From Alkalihalophilus marmarensis DSM 21297 (GTDB taxonomy: Bacteria > Bacillota > Bacilli > Bacillales > Bacillaceae_D), in contig NZ_ATAE01000005.1 of the NCBI RefSeq assembly GCF_000474275.2, positions 186,001 to 250,000 of the forward strand: DNA of 64,000 nt, read 5' to 3'. The position numbers and the translations under genes are program-made. This document shows positions 17,162 through 25,851 of this stretch, in pieces (the first letter of the stretch is position 1; every line of letters starts with the position of its first letter). The notes below the pieces were generated by a model. It made no database searches. It had not been told where the DNA came from and was given only the letters and a program-made list of their open reading frames with translations.

Positions 17162-18382
17162 TTGAAACAAACAGAGAATGCTCGTCCGTTGTTAGTACTT
17201 ACTATAATTGGACTTCTGCCTATTGTGATGGTTCTTGGCAACTCGATGTTCATACCGGTGCTGCCATTTATGCAAGCTGAACTTGGGATATCGACCGCGC
17301 AAGCTGGATTAATCTTAACGATCTTTTCTGTTCCTTCTGCACTGTTTATTCCTGTTAGCGGCCTATTGAGTGATCGTTATGGCAGACGAAATATAGTGAT
17401 GGTTTCATTGCTGATTGTCATGTTAGGATGCATCATTTCTGGGGCTGGCTCTGTTTTTCAATCGTTTGAAGTGATTCTTGCCGGAAGATTTATTCAAGGG
17501 ATTGGAGCGGGAGGAGTGACGCCGATTGCGATGGTGCTTGCAGCGGAATTGTTTCAAGGAGATAAACGGAATCAAGCGCTAGCATCAATTGAAAGTTTTA
17601 ATGGGGTTGGAAAAGTGATCAGTCCTGTCATAGGAGGAGCGGTATTACTTGGAGTATGGTATTACAGTTTTGTTTTGTATTTAGCGGCAGCCCTTTTAGC
17701 GTTTATGGGCTTTTATTTAGTTATTCCAAAAAACGAAGCTGTGCGCGAAGAAAAAGGCAAGGGGATGATCAGAGAAGCGATTCAGTTTATGAAAAGCGAA
17801 AGAAATGTCCTGATGCCTATTTTTTTAGCAAGTGGTGCCGGAATGTTTTTGTTGTTCGGATTTCTCTTTTTGCTTTCTTATGAATGGGAAGGAATGTATT
17901 CTTCAAATGGGTTAATCAAAGGTCTCGTATTAGCGGTACCATTACTTCTTTTAACAGTTTGTTCCCTTTTGACAGGTAAGTATGCTTTGAAAAATGCAGA
18001 TCAAATTAAAAGGTGTATTTTGACAGGTTTATTGCTTTTCATTTTGGTGGCATTGGTATTTATTTTTACAAGCGGCTTCTTAAGTGATTTACTACTAACC
18101 AGCCTTCTTTCAATCGGACTTGGCTTTTTGTTGCCGGGATGCAGTGCGGCTGTGGCTGCTGTTGTTAATCAGCAGATAAAAGGGATGATCTTTTCCATTT
18201 ATTCTATGGTTCGTTTTCTTGGCGTTGCTTTTGGACCGTACTTCTTTGGTGTATGGTTAGATGACCGTATGCAAATGAGCTTTAACATCCTACTTTTAGC
18301 AGGTGTGACATGTGTGGTTTTAGTATGGAATTGGACGTGTTTGCCAATTGGGAAAACATGTGAAACCCATCAAACTTCATGA
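17162..18382 (+). CDS. MFS drug-efflux-type transporter
   Basis: Proton-driven major facilitator of the DHA1 (TetA/multidrug) type with about 12 helices. The TTG at 17162 has GGTGA at a good distance and gives 406 residues; ATG 17132 would add ten residues but lacks a ribosome site. Motif A is clear in G-L-L-S-D-R-Y-G-R-R between helices 2 and 3, and R-F-I-Q-G-I-G-A-G-G-V-T-P follows. The substrate cannot be predicted. It is divergent from yqfZ and alone on its transcript. Confidence 0.8.
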   Translation: MKQTENARPLLVLTIIGLLPIVMVLGNSMFIPVLPFMQAELGISTAQAGLILTIFSVPSALFIPVSGLLSDRYGRRNIVMVSLLIVMLGCIISGAGSVFQSFEVILAGRFIQGIGAGGVTPIAMVLAAELFQGDKRNQALASIESFNGVGKVISPVIGGAVLLGVWYYSFVLYLAAALLAFMGFYLVIPKNEAVREEKGKGMIREAIQFMKSERNVLMPIFLASGAGMFLLFGFLFLLSYEWEGMYSSNGLIKGLVLAVPLLLLTVCSLLTGKYALKNADQIKRCILTGLLLFILVALVFIFTSGFLSDLLLTSLLSIGLGFLLPGCSAAVAAVVNQQIKGMIFSIYSMVRFLGVAFGPYFFGVWLDDRMQMSFNILLLAGVTCVVLVWNWTCLPIGKTCETHQTS

Positions 18383-18533
18383 GAATGAATAAAAGATAGA
18401 TCTAAAGTCCCTTTTCTTTTTTCTGTAAAAACTGTTTCCTAATGAGTAGAGCATTCGTTATATAGTTGCTGATAGTTAGTAAATGATGAATGCCGTATGG
18501 CCGGTAAGTGGTCAGAATAAAGGAGAGATTAAT

Positions 18534-19427
18534 TTGAAACACTCATTGAAGAAACTACTGTCGCTTGTTCTCGTGTTTACGTTATTGTATCCAATGCTCT
18601 TGCCAGCAGCTGCTTTAGCAGACGCTGCACCTGGAGACGTGATTGTCACATTGGGGGAAAATCTATCACCAGCTGATCGAGAAAAGATTTTAGCTGAAAT
18701 GAATGAGACTGAAGAGACAGAGATTATTACAGTCAGTAACCAAGAAGAAAGAGAATACTTGGGTGATTATATTAGCTCCTCACAAATTGGTACGCGTGCC
18801 TTATCTTCTACAAAGATCACTCTGGCAGAGCAAGGGGCTGGAATCAATGTAGAAACGAATAATATTACATGGGTATCTGAAGGCATGTATGCGAACGCAT
18901 TGGTAACGGCAGGTGTGGAAGATGCTGAAATTTATGTCACAGCGCCATTCCCTGTTTCTGGGACAGCTGCTTTAACAGGTCTGATTAAAGCGTATGAAAT
19001 TGCTGCAGAAATTGAGATTCCTGAAGAGCAAAAGCAAGTAGCGAATGAAGAAATGGTCCGTACGGCAGAGCTTGCCGAGTCGATTGGGGTAGAAGAAGCT
19101 ACTGAACTTATGAACCGAATTAAAGAAGAAATTGCAAATAATCCGGTAGAATCTGAAGAGGATCTTAGAGAGCTTATCAGACGGATTGCTGCAGAACTTG
19201 GGATTGAACTGACAGAGCAAGAACTTGATGGTCTGGTTTCATTATTCATGCGAATGAAGGACTTAAATATTAACTGGGATCAAGTACAAGATCAAATCTC
19301 AAAAGTCCGTGATAACTTAGGTGAGTTTTTAGCACGTGAAGATACGCAGAACTTTATTAGTCGTTTTCTAGAAGTGATCGCTCAGTTAATTGAAGCACTT
19401 AAAGGACTATTTACATCTGAGGCATAG
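18534..19427 (+). CDS. Secreted DUF1002 protein (YpuA-like)
   Basis: TTG 18534 is the likely start: AAAGGAGAG lies seven bases upstream, and the product then begins with a standard signal peptide (K-H-S-L-K-K-L-L ... A-A-A-L-A-D). An ATG at 18483 has no site. The mature part begins with a DUF1002 core (V-T-L-G-E-N-L-S; Y-I-S-S-S-Q-I-G-T-R-A-L-S-S; N-I-T-W-V-S-E-G-M-Y) followed by acidic helices rich in Glu. It is probably exported. Function unknown in the whole family. Confidence 0.8.
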   Translation: MKHSLKKLLSLVLVFTLLYPMLLPAAALADAAPGDVIVTLGENLSPADREKILAEMNETEETEIITVSNQEEREYLGDYISSSQIGTRALSSTKITLAEQGAGINVETNNITWVSEGMYANALVTAGVEDAEIYVTAPFPVSGTAALTGLIKAYEIAAEIEIPEEQKQVANEEMVRTAELAESIGVEEATELMNRIKEEIANNPVESEEDLRELIRRIAAELGIELTEQELDGLVSLFMRMKDLNINWDQVQDQISKVRDNLGEFLAREDTQNFISRFLEVIAQLIEALKGLFTSEA

Positions 19428-19459
19428 GAGAGGGAGAGAGTTCCCTCTCTTTTTCTTTT
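19428..19459 (+). terminator. Terminator after the DUF1002 gene
   Basis: GAGAGGGA pairs with TCCCTCTC around a six-base loop, followed by TTTTTCTTTT. Confidence 0.75.
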
Positions 19460-19571
19460 ACACAGAACGATAAGGTGTAGTACGATGTATGTAGGCAGGG
19501 ACTGTCTTTTCGAATGGTTTGACTGACTGTTTTTTCGCTTTTTCAATCATCGCTTTTCCTGTTTTTTTCAT
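19458..19571 (-). CDS. Small basic protein (37 residues)
   Basis: A 37-codon frame from ATG 19571 to TAA 19458-19460 on the minus strand is preceded by a perfect AGGAGG seven bases upstream of the start. The product begins M-K-K-T-G-K-A-M-I-E-K-A and ends R-T-T-P-Y-R-S-V. It has eight lysines, two arginines, no cysteine and no membrane segment, so it is likely helical and cytoplasmic. The stop codon lies in the T tract of the terminator above. I cannot place the family; the strong ribosome site makes translation likely. Confidence 0.6.
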   Translation of the reverse strand: MKKTGKAMIEKAKKQSVKPFEKTVPAYIHRTTPYRSV

Positions 19572-19726
19572 TTCAATACCTCCTGAATTGATCTTGTATT
19601 ATCATGTAGCTGTATGATTATCTTGACCAAGGGAACGATTTAACTATTCATCGTTACATATAACCAAAAAATTGAAACAATTTTTATTTTTTTTCGTATA
19701 TACATAAAAAGAGGAGGGACGTTTAT

Positions 19727-20380
19727 ATGGAATGGCTAGATTCCGCAACAATCGGCTTTTTTGTAGTCTTTTTAGGCACATTATTCTTATTTGGTGAACT
19801 TCTTGTTAGAATGAGAGGGATTTTCGCGATACTCGGTGTGGCCATTATGGCTATGTATTTCTCTTATCACCTAGCGGGTGACGTAGGATTTTGGGTTGTC
19901 ATTCTTTATGTCGTTGGTTTAGCACTGATTATTGTAGATGGTAAAGTAATTACTGATGGGACAGTCGCCTTATTAGGTGTGCTTCTTATGATTACAGGTC
20001 TAGCTTTGCCTGCACCAGATTTAATTTATGGTATTTTAGTATCAATGGGCTTTTTAGTAGGTGGATTTAGTTCCGGTTTATTTTTGAAAGTATTTCCATC
20101 TCGTGATCTCTGGGCTCGTCTTACGTTAAAAGACCGTTTGACAGGGGATATGGGATATAACTCTTTAAGAGAAGATTACCGAGAGCTGGTAGGTAAAGAA
20201 GGTAGAACCCTTAGTGCGTTTAGGCCTACGGGAACCGTCGAAATTGAAGATAAGCATTATAGTGCTACAAGCGGGGGACAATGGCTTGAGGCTAATATGA
20301 CGGTGAAAGTCACTGATGTTGATGGGACACGAATTGTGGTAAAGAAGATTAACGAAGAAAAACCAAGCGATGAGGCCTGA
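19727..20380 (+). CDS. NfeD-family membrane protein
   Basis: 217 residues: about four membrane helices in the first ~120 residues, then a cytoplasmic or surface OB-fold of ~60 residues (G-K-E-G-R-T-L-S-A-F-R-P-T-G; V-T-D-V-D-G-T-R-I-V-V). This arrangement is the short NfeD form without the N-terminal serine-protease domain. NfeD proteins usually work with flotillin or stomatin partners, but none is encoded here. The start ATG is preceded by AGAGGAGGGAC. It ends in a terminator shared with the opposing DUF1189 gene. Confidence 0.78.
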   Translation: MEWLDSATIGFFVVFLGTLFLFGELLVRMRGIFAILGVAIMAMYFSYHLAGDVGFWVVILYVVGLALIIVDGKVITDGTVALLGVLLMITGLALPAPDLIYGILVSMGFLVGGFSSGLFLKVFPSRDLWARLTLKDRLTGDMGYNSLREDYRELVGKEGRTLSAFRPTGTVEIEDKHYSATSGGQWLEANMTVKVTDVDGTRIVVKKINEEKPSDEA

Positions 20381-20403
20381 TCAGGCTCATCACTTGGTTT
20401 TTT
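20357..20403. terminator. Bidirectional terminator between the NfeD and DUF1189 genes
   Basis: AAAACCAAGCGATGAG pairs with CTCATCACTTGGTTTT (one mismatch), then T residues. The stem includes the last codons of both genes. Confidence 0.85.
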
Positions 20404-21159
20404 GTTTTGGTTTTGGAATAGCGCTTAGCGCATAGACAATCATACAAAGTACAGCCAAAACTAAGAAGTATCCAGGGATGCCCCCTATAAAAACGTCTGC
20501 CCAAGCAAATAAGATCACAGGAAGGGTCATCGCATAAGCTGTAATTAACCACATATGACGATACTGAATGTTTTTTCTGGTACCTCTAAATAATAAAGCA
20601 ACAAAAGCCAAGATTGTTATCCCGAGAAAAGCAAGCCATAATACGCCGCTGTACATAAGCAATGATATGATAGCGAGCAAGAAAGGGAGGAATCCTTTAA
20701 TATCAGTTAGCCGCTCGTTAAGCTCTGTGTCACTGACCTCTTGCAGCCCTACTAAAGAATAATTAACAGAATGCGTTGAACCATACCTGAATAGGAGTGC
20801 TTCATTCTGTTGAAAAATAATTCCTTCGCCAAGCTGTTCAAGGTCTTGGGTAGTTAATTCATTATTTGGGTCAAGGGCAAAGACACCTTCAGACAGGGAT
20901 TCATTTACATAGGGTTCATCCACCTCTGCTTGCAGCTCGCCGTCCCTTAGTGAAAAGGCTGGTATGTCGTTTTCAAGGCTCTCTTCTAGCTGGTTTATGC
21001 TGGATACATACGTCATTATTAAAGAGACAATAAAAGGTATACATGCAATAAACACAACCATCAAAACATGCAGCAGTGCTTTTGTGATAGGCTGAAACCG
21101 GCTGTATGCTATAACTTTTTGTCGAATAGGCTTTTATAGAAAAATTGGAAAGCGTTCAT
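20390..21159 (-). pseudogene. DUF1189 membrane protein (YqgB-like) with N-terminal frameshift
   Basis: The long frame (20390-21064) gives 224 residues with two membrane blocks around an extracytoplasmic domain, as in DUF1189 proteins. Its real beginning is upstream: ATG 21159 has GAGGAG before it and encodes M-N-A-F-Q-F-F-Y-K-S-L-F-D-K-K, then hits TAG. Moving one frame at the run of five A residues (plus-strand T 21116-21120) continues as V-I-A-Y-S-R-F-Q-P-I-T-K-A-L-L-H-V into the main frame, the usual DUF1189 N-terminus. One base is missing from the run: a real mutation, a phase-variable tract or a sequencing error. Confidence 0.75.
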
Positions 21160-21284
21160 TTTATTCTCCTCTCATATCAACACATATTCTATCTGAACCC
21201 GTTAAAATCAACAAGTTTCAAATACGTGAACAAGCATTATTTGGCGAATGGTCAAGATGCTTTAAAATTTTTTAAAGAATCATA

Positions 21285-21313
21285 TTTACAAAATGTTTAT
21301 AAATGCTTAATAA
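21285..21313 (+). promoter_or_regulatory. Probable promoter for the Na/Pi transporter gene
   Basis: TTTACA, 17 bases, TAATAA, about 85 bases before the GTG start. Confidence 0.4.
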
Positions 21314-21396
21314 TAGATGGGGTGTCATTGTTGAGGTTTGTCGAAAGTCGAAAAATTAAATAGGAATGACTTTCTAAAATGAGGGGATGAGATTAA

Positions 21397-23022
21397 GTGG
21401 ATTTACAGACACTTTTGTTCATGTTTTTTGGAGGCCTCGGAATTTTCCTTTTTGGGATCAAATTCATGGGGGACGGCCTTCAAAAAGTAGCAGGGGAGAG
21501 ACTGCGTGACTTATTGGACAAGTTTACGACGAACCCTGTTATGGGGGTTTTTGCCGGGATATTTGTTACTGTATTGCTTCAAACAAGTACCGGTACAACG
21601 GTTTTAACGATTGGGCTTGTTAATGCTGGTTTTATGACATTGAAGCAAGCGATCGGTGTAATAATGGGTGCTAATATTGGAACGACGGTAACAGCGTTCA
21701 TTATCGGTATTAAAATCTCAGCCTACTCACTGCCAATCATTGCTGTAGGGGCAGCCCTTATCTTCTTTATTAAGCAGAAGAAAGTGAATAATTACGGCCA
21801 AGTTATCTTTGGATTTGGTGCATTATTCTACGGGTTAGACCTTATGGGAGAAGGGTTAAAGCCATTGCGAGAACTGCAAGCATTTGCTGATTTAACGGTT
21901 CAAATGGCAGATAATCCGCTGCTTGGTGTGTTGATCGGTACTATTTTTACAGTTGCCGTACAAAGTTCCAGCGCATCAATTGGACTCTTGCAGCAGCTAT
22001 ACGATCAAGGGGCGATGACCTTAGATGCTGTGCTTCCGGTATTGTTTGGAGATAATATCGGGACAACGATTACAGCTATTTTAGCTGCGATTGGCGCATC
22101 TGTTGCGGCAAAACGTGCAGCATTAACACATGTGATTTTTAATTTGATCGGTACAGTTATTGTTTTAATTGTATTCCCGCTGTTCTTCAACTTGGTAAGT
22201 TTCTTAGCGGTAGAACTAGGATTGAACCGTCCGATGACGATTGCTTTTGCACATGGGATATTCAACGTATCAAACACGCTGATTCAGCTTCCGTTTGTAG
22301 CCTTGTTGGCTGTTATTGTAACAAAGCTTGTGCCTGGTGATGAGTACAACATTGAATATAAAGCGAAGCACTTAGATCCTCGCTTTATCGGAAGGTCACC
22401 TGCTATTGCATTAGGACAAGCCAAGCAAGAGGTTATTCGAATGGCAGATTTCTCTGAGAAAGGACTTATTGAAGTAAGTCAATACTTAGAGAATGGACAG
22501 AAGCGTCATGCCGAAATGGCGACACAGTTTGAAAGTGCGATCAACAACTTAGACCGCAAAATCACAGAATACCTTATTCAAATTTCATCACGTTCGTTAT
22601 CTGATCAAGATTCTAAGATGCATTCCATGCTTATGGATACTGTCCGTGATATTGAACGTATTGGTGATCACATAGAAAATATTGTAGAGCTAAAGGATTA
22701 TCAAAAGACTCATAAAGTAGTCATGTCAGATACAGCCATTAGTGACTTGCGTGAGATGTTTGACTTAACAATCTCTACTTTGCAAGAAGCTATTTCCTCT
22801 CTAGATAACGGGGATACTGATCAAGCCCGTTCTGTTCTTGAGAAAGAAGATCTTATTGATAAGATGGAGCGCAAACTCCGTAAACAGCATATTGCCCGCG
22901 TCAATGAAGGAAGATGTTCAGGTGCAGCAGGCATTGTGTTTGTAGATATTGTTAGTAACTTAGAACGTATTGGTGACCACTCAGTGAATATTGCTGAAGC
23001 AGTGATTGGAGAAGTTCGCTAA
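21397..23022 (+). CDS. Na/Pi cotransporter family protein with PhoU-like tail
   Basis: 541 residues. GTG 21397 follows GAGGGGATGA. Residues 1-~310 hold two inverted repeats of the Na/Pi-cotransporter domain, each with a Q-T/S-S motif (L-L-Q-T-S-T-G-T-T and V-Q-S-S-S-A-S) and G-A-N-I-G-T-T or G-D-N-I-G-T-T. Residues ~345-540 form a PhoU-like helical bundle with E-R-I-G-D-H twice. Known members move sodium-coupled phosphate or regulate phosphate signalling; here the substrate is inferred. The polyphosphate genes lie 12 kb away, with no direct link. Confidence 0.87.
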   Translation: MDLQTLLFMFFGGLGIFLFGIKFMGDGLQKVAGERLRDLLDKFTTNPVMGVFAGIFVTVLLQTSTGTTVLTIGLVNAGFMTLKQAIGVIMGANIGTTVTAFIIGIKISAYSLPIIAVGAALIFFIKQKKVNNYGQVIFGFGALFYGLDLMGEGLKPLRELQAFADLTVQMADNPLLGVLIGTIFTVAVQSSSASIGLLQQLYDQGAMTLDAVLPVLFGDNIGTTITAILAAIGASVAAKRAALTHVIFNLIGTVIVLIVFPLFFNLVSFLAVELGLNRPMTIAFAHGIFNVSNTLIQLPFVALLAVIVTKLVPGDEYNIEYKAKHLDPRFIGRSPAIALGQAKQEVIRMADFSEKGLIEVSQYLENGQKRHAEMATQFESAINNLDRKITEYLIQISSRSLSDQDSKMHSMLMDTVRDIERIGDHIENIVELKDYQKTHKVVMSDTAISDLREMFDLTISTLQEAISSLDNGDTDQARSVLEKEDLIDKMERKLRKQHIARVNEGRCSGAAGIVFVDIVSNLERIGDHSVNIAEAVIGEVR

Positions 23023-23028
23023 AATTTT

Positions 23029-23060
23029 GGAGCTGTCCTAGCGGGGCAGCTTCTTCTTTT
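23029..23060 (+). terminator. Terminator after the Na/Pi gene
   Basis: GGAGCTGTCC and GGGGCAGCTTC arms around TAGC, followed by TTCTTTTT. Confidence 0.7.
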
Positions 23061-23225
23061 TGTGTGATAGGAATTGGTTAACAGGATTGATTTAAAGCAG
23101 CCAATTCATTAAGGGAATGTGAGTGGAACTGCAACTTTTTATAGGTGAGTTATGCTATAATAAACAAGCGTCTAATAAGTGTTGTACCTGGTTGAAAGAT
23201 AAGCGTACAAAAATAAAAAAACATA

Positions 23226-23254
23226 TTGACTTTATCTCCGTTGGTTGGTATTAT
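23226..23254 (+). promoter_or_regulatory. Promoter of the tRNA operon
   Basis: TTGACT (23226-23231), 17-base spacer, TATTAT (23249-23254), about 40 bases before the first tRNA. Confidence 0.55.
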
Positions 23255-23295
23255 AATTCTTGTCTTCAACAAAAGACGCATGATACATAACATAT

Positions 23296-23370
23296 TCCAC
23301 AGTAGCTCAGTGGTAGAGCAATCGGCTGTTAACCGATCGGTCGTAGGTTCGAGTCCTACCTGTGGAGCCA
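23296..23370 (+). tRNA. tRNA-Asn (GTT)
   Basis: Acceptor TCCACAG pairs with CTGTGGA; anticodon GTT at 23338-23340; T loop GTTCGAG; 3' CCA encoded. First gene of a five-tRNA run. Confidence 0.95.
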
Positions 23371-23374
23371 TTAT

Positions 23375-23448
23375 GGCGGTGTAGCTCAGCTGGCTAGAGC
23401 GTACGGTTCATACCCGTGAGGTCGGGGGTTCGATCCCCTCCGCCGCTA
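23375..23448 (+). tRNA. tRNA-Met (CAT), elongator type
   Basis: Acceptor GGCGGTG pairs with CGCCGCT with a G-T pair at the top; anticodon CAT at 23409-23411; T loop GTTCGAT. The 3' CCA is not encoded (TCC follows) and must be added by the nucleotidyltransferase. The body closely resembles Bacillus elongator tRNA-Met, not the initiator. Confidence 0.88.
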
Positions 23449-23473
23449 TCCTAATTACATATCATAAACAAAT

Positions 23474-23550
23474 GGCGATTGTGGCGAAGTGGTTAACGCA
23501 CCGGATTGTGGTTCCGGCATTCGTGGGTTCGATTCCCATCAGTCGCCCCA
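23474..23550 (+). tRNA. tRNA-His (GTG)
   Basis: Carries the extra 5' G (23474) before acceptor GCGATTG, which pairs with CAGTCGC; anticodon GTG; T loop GTTCGAT; CCA encoded. Confidence 0.95.
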
Positions 23551-23555
23551 TACGA

Positions 23556-23632
23556 GGACCCTTAGCTCAGTTGGTTAGAGCAGTCGGCTCATAACCGATC
23601 GGTCGTAGGTTCGAGTCCTACAGGGTCCACCA
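23556..23632 (+). tRNA. tRNA with CAT anticodon, probably tRNA-Ile2
   Basis: Acceptor GGACCCT pairs with AGGGTCC; anticodon CAT at 23590-23592; CCA encoded. The body (TTAGCTCAGT, GGTTAGAGCAG, CGGCTCATAACCG) follows bacterial tRNA-Ile2, whose C34 becomes lysidine through TilS so that it reads AUA. Elongator Met remains the alternative. Confidence 0.8.
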
Positions 23633-23646
23633 TAGTTTTATATTGC

Positions 23647-23739
23647 GGAGGAATACCCAAGTCCGGCTGAAGGGATCGGTCTTGAAAACCGACAGGCGGG
23701 TTAAACCGCGCGGGGGTTCGAATCCCTCTTCCTCCGCCA
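23647..23739 (+). tRNA. tRNA-Ser (TGA)
   Basis: 93-base class II tRNA: acceptor GGAGGAA with TTCCTCC, anticodon TGA at 23683-23685, long variable arm GGCGGGTTAAACCGC, T loop GTTCGAA, CCA encoded. Last gene of the operon. Confidence 0.95.
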
Positions 23740-23768
23740 TACATAATGATAATAGAATTCACATAGAA

Positions 23769-23799
23769 AAAGAGCTGCCCCCTCGGGCAGCTCTTTTGT
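23769..23799 (+). terminator. Terminator of the tRNA operon
   Basis: AAAGAGCTGCCC pairs with GGGCAGCTCTTT around CCTC, ending in T residues. Confidence 0.9.
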
Positions 23800-23832
23800 G
23801 TTGAATAACTATATTAGGCGTGGGCAAATGGA

Positions 23833-24004
23833 AGCGATTCAGCTCTGAAACGATACAATTTGGTGTAAGAGTGACGCAATTGGAGTTTGAACCGGCGCAA
23901 TAAAAGCAGAGTGACGCAATTAAGCGATCAACCAATTCAATTCTGTGATCCACCCGCGCAATCACTTCTCTAATTAGCGCATAAACTGATTGAAAACATA
24001 CAAT
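23833..24004. repeat. 21-nt phased repeat array 1 (core CGCAAT)
   Basis: Between the tRNA terminator and uppP, a six-base core recurs at 23833, 23854, 23875, 23896, 23915, 23936, 23957, 23978 and 23999. All steps are exactly 21 bases except one of 19. Core versions: AGCGAT, TACAAT, CGCAAT (x4), TTCAAT, CGCATA, TACAAT. Many units also carry a weaker TGAAC-like element about 8 bases before the next core. The other spacer bases are unconserved. There is no coding pattern. The rest of the 344-base gap 23740-24083 holds the tRNA terminator and nothing else I recognise. Confidence 0.8.
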
Positions 24005-24083
24005 TAAATTTCCGGCCGCTGGGTGACATAACCATACCCGCTTTATTCACCTGCGGCTCTGAATTATGACGATTTCTTAATGT

Positions 24084-24896
24084 TTAGGTTAAGAATATCC
24101 AAGTGATAAGACCAAGTGAAATACAGTACACGGCAAAATAACTTAATTTTGCTTTTTGAACCATGGCAATCAACCACTTAATACTGATAATGGCAAACAA
24201 AAAGGAAGAAATAAAGGCTAGCCATAGTTCAAGCCCCACACCGTCTGTAAATTGCCCGATAATCTCAGGAAGTTTTAAAAGGGTGATTCCAGATATAATA
24301 GGTATGGAGAGTAAAAATGAATAACGAAGAGCTGTCTCTTTGTTCAAATCGCACCACAGGGCCACAACGAGCGTGCTTCCCGCACGTGAGATGCCTGGTA
24401 TAACTGCTAATGCCTGCCCGAGCCCGATTAATACCGCATGCCCCCATGTTATTTCCTTTGGTCCCCTCAATCCCTCATTTACACCATGTTCAATTAAGAT
24501 TAAAAAGATCCCGGTGATAATCAGAGCAGCTCCGATCGTCGCTGTATTTGTGATGGAGTCTCCAAACCAACCTTCCATCAGCTTACCAACAATCATTGTA
24601 ATAAGAGTTGAGGCGGCCATTAAAGCAGTGAATCTGAAATCGCCCTCGCTTCGTTGGTCTTTCTTAAAAAGATATTGATAAGAACCCTGTAAAAGCTTCA
24701 ACACATCTTTTCTAAAATACAATAAAACGGCAAGCAAAGATGCTAAATGCAGAAACACTTCAAATGTTAATGGGCTATCACTCATATTTATCTTGAGCAG
24801 TTTTTCAAAAATGAGGAGATGAGCACTGCTTGAGATGGGAAGAAATTCTGAAATTCCTTGTATAAACCCTATGAATAAAGCTTCAATCCACGACAT
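24084..24896 (-). CDS. uppP: Undecaprenyl-diphosphatase
   Basis: Membrane enzyme that dephosphorylates undecaprenyl diphosphate so the lipid carrier can be reused in wall synthesis; also linked to bacitracin resistance. 270 residues, about eight helices. The two catalytic motifs are intact: G-I-S-E-F-L-P-I-S-S-S-A-H near residue 14 and P-G-I-S-R-A-G-S-T in the second half. ATG 24896 is preceded by AAGGAGGAT on the minus strand. It is a single gene; the 21-nt array lies just behind its 3' end. Confidence 0.96.
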   Translation of the reverse strand: MSWIEALFIGFIQGISEFLPISSSAHLLIFEKLLKINMSDSPLTFEVFLHLASLLAVLLYFRKDVLKLLQGSYQYLFKKDQRSEGDFRFTALMAASTLITMIVGKLMEGWFGDSITNTATIGAALIITGIFLILIEHGVNEGLRGPKEITWGHAVLIGLGQALAVIPGISRAGSTLVVALWCDLNKETALRYSFLLSIPIISGITLLKLPEIIGQFTDGVGLELWLAFISSFLFAIISIKWLIAMVQKAKLSYFAVYCISLGLITWIFLT

Positions 24897-25165
24897 TAGA
24901 TCCTCCTTTAAAACTAAGTTATTACATTCATATGGGACAAGAAATGAATTTATGATCCATCTTGTTTAAAGGGGTAAGGTAGTGGGAAATGTATAAAGGT
25001 GTGCGAAATCGAAAGAATAGTGCATTATCGTTGCAACAAAGAGAAGATTTTGGTAATGTAGAAGCGGAAAGACTTAAGAAACATAACTGTTGATTAAGTC
25101 ATTTGCCTTTTGGGAAAAGACGTCCCAAGTTACACATGTATTCATTATAAGGAGGAGATTTTGAA

Positions 25166-25774
25166 ATGGCTTACGAATTACCACAATTACCTTACGCAGC
25201 AAACGCTCTAGAACCTCACATTGATGAGCAAACAATGAATATTCACCACGGGAAGCATCACAACACTTACATCACTAAATTAAATGCAGCACTTGAAGGA
25301 CATGATGATCTTCAAAGCAAAAGCATTGAAGAGCTTGTAAGTAACCTTGATGCAGTACCTGAGAACATTCGTGGTGCAGTACGTAACAACGGTGGCGGAC
25401 ATGCTAACCACACTTTCTTCTGGCAAATCCTTAGCCCGAATGGTGGCGGTGCACCAACTGGCGAATTAGCAGATGCAATTAATTCAGAATTTGGCAGCTT
25501 TGAAGCATTCAAAGAGAAGTTTGCTGATGCAGGAGCTAACCGTTTCGGTTCTGGTTGGGCATGGCTGATCGTTGATGGCGGAAAGCTTGCTGTAACAAGC
25601 ACACCAAACCAAGATACGCCTCTTATGGAAGGTAAAACACCAATCCTAGGATTAGATGTTTGGGAGCATGCTTACTACTTAAACTACCAAAACCGTCGTC
25701 CTGACTACATCAACGCATTCTGGAATGTAGTTAACTGGGAAGAGGTTTCAAAACGTTACGCAGAAGCTAAATAA
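25166..25774 (+). CDS. sodA: Superoxide dismutase (Mn/Fe type)
   Basis: Cytoplasmic enzyme converting superoxide to peroxide and oxygen. 202 residues, normal length. Metal ligands are visible: H-H in [11 protein letters not shown] near residue 27, H in N-H-T-F-F-W, and D-V-W-E-H-A-Y-Y with D and H. The G-G-G-H-A-N-H segment and Q-D-T-P near the active site favour manganese. ATG 25166 has AAGGAGGAG seven to eight bases upstream. A TTGGGA/TCCCAA hairpin (25110-25128) lies in the leader. B. subtilis has sodA in the same block before yqgE. Confidence 0.96.
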   Translation: MAYELPQLPYAANALEPHIDEQTMNIHHGKHHNTYITKLNAALEGHDDLQSKSIEELVSNLDAVPENIRGAVRNNGGGHANHTFFWQILSPNGGGAPTGELADAINSEFGSFEAFKEKFADAGANRFGSGWAWLIVDGGKLAVTSTPNQDTPLMEGKTPILGLDVWEHAYYLNYQNRRPDYINAFWNVVNWEEVSKRYAEAK

Positions 25775-25800
25775 TAAGCAAAAGCTAAATGATAATAGGA

Positions 25801-25833
25801 AAAGCAAAGTCCAAGCGGGCTTTGCTTTTTTTA
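25801..25833 (+). terminator. Terminator after sodA
   Basis: AAAGCAAAGTCC and GGGCTTTGCTTT arms around AAGC, then T residues. Confidence 0.9.
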
Positions 25834-25851
25834 TTGGCAAAGCTAAACGCC

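Noticed and set aside
23150-23371. 73-residue minus-strand frame
   Set aside because: It runs through the tRNA-Asn gene and the operon promoter; a known false hit type.
23833-24004. CRISPR-like array
   Set aside because: The conserved part is only six bases with 15-base variable parts, there are no cas genes, and CRISPR repeats are at least 20 bases.
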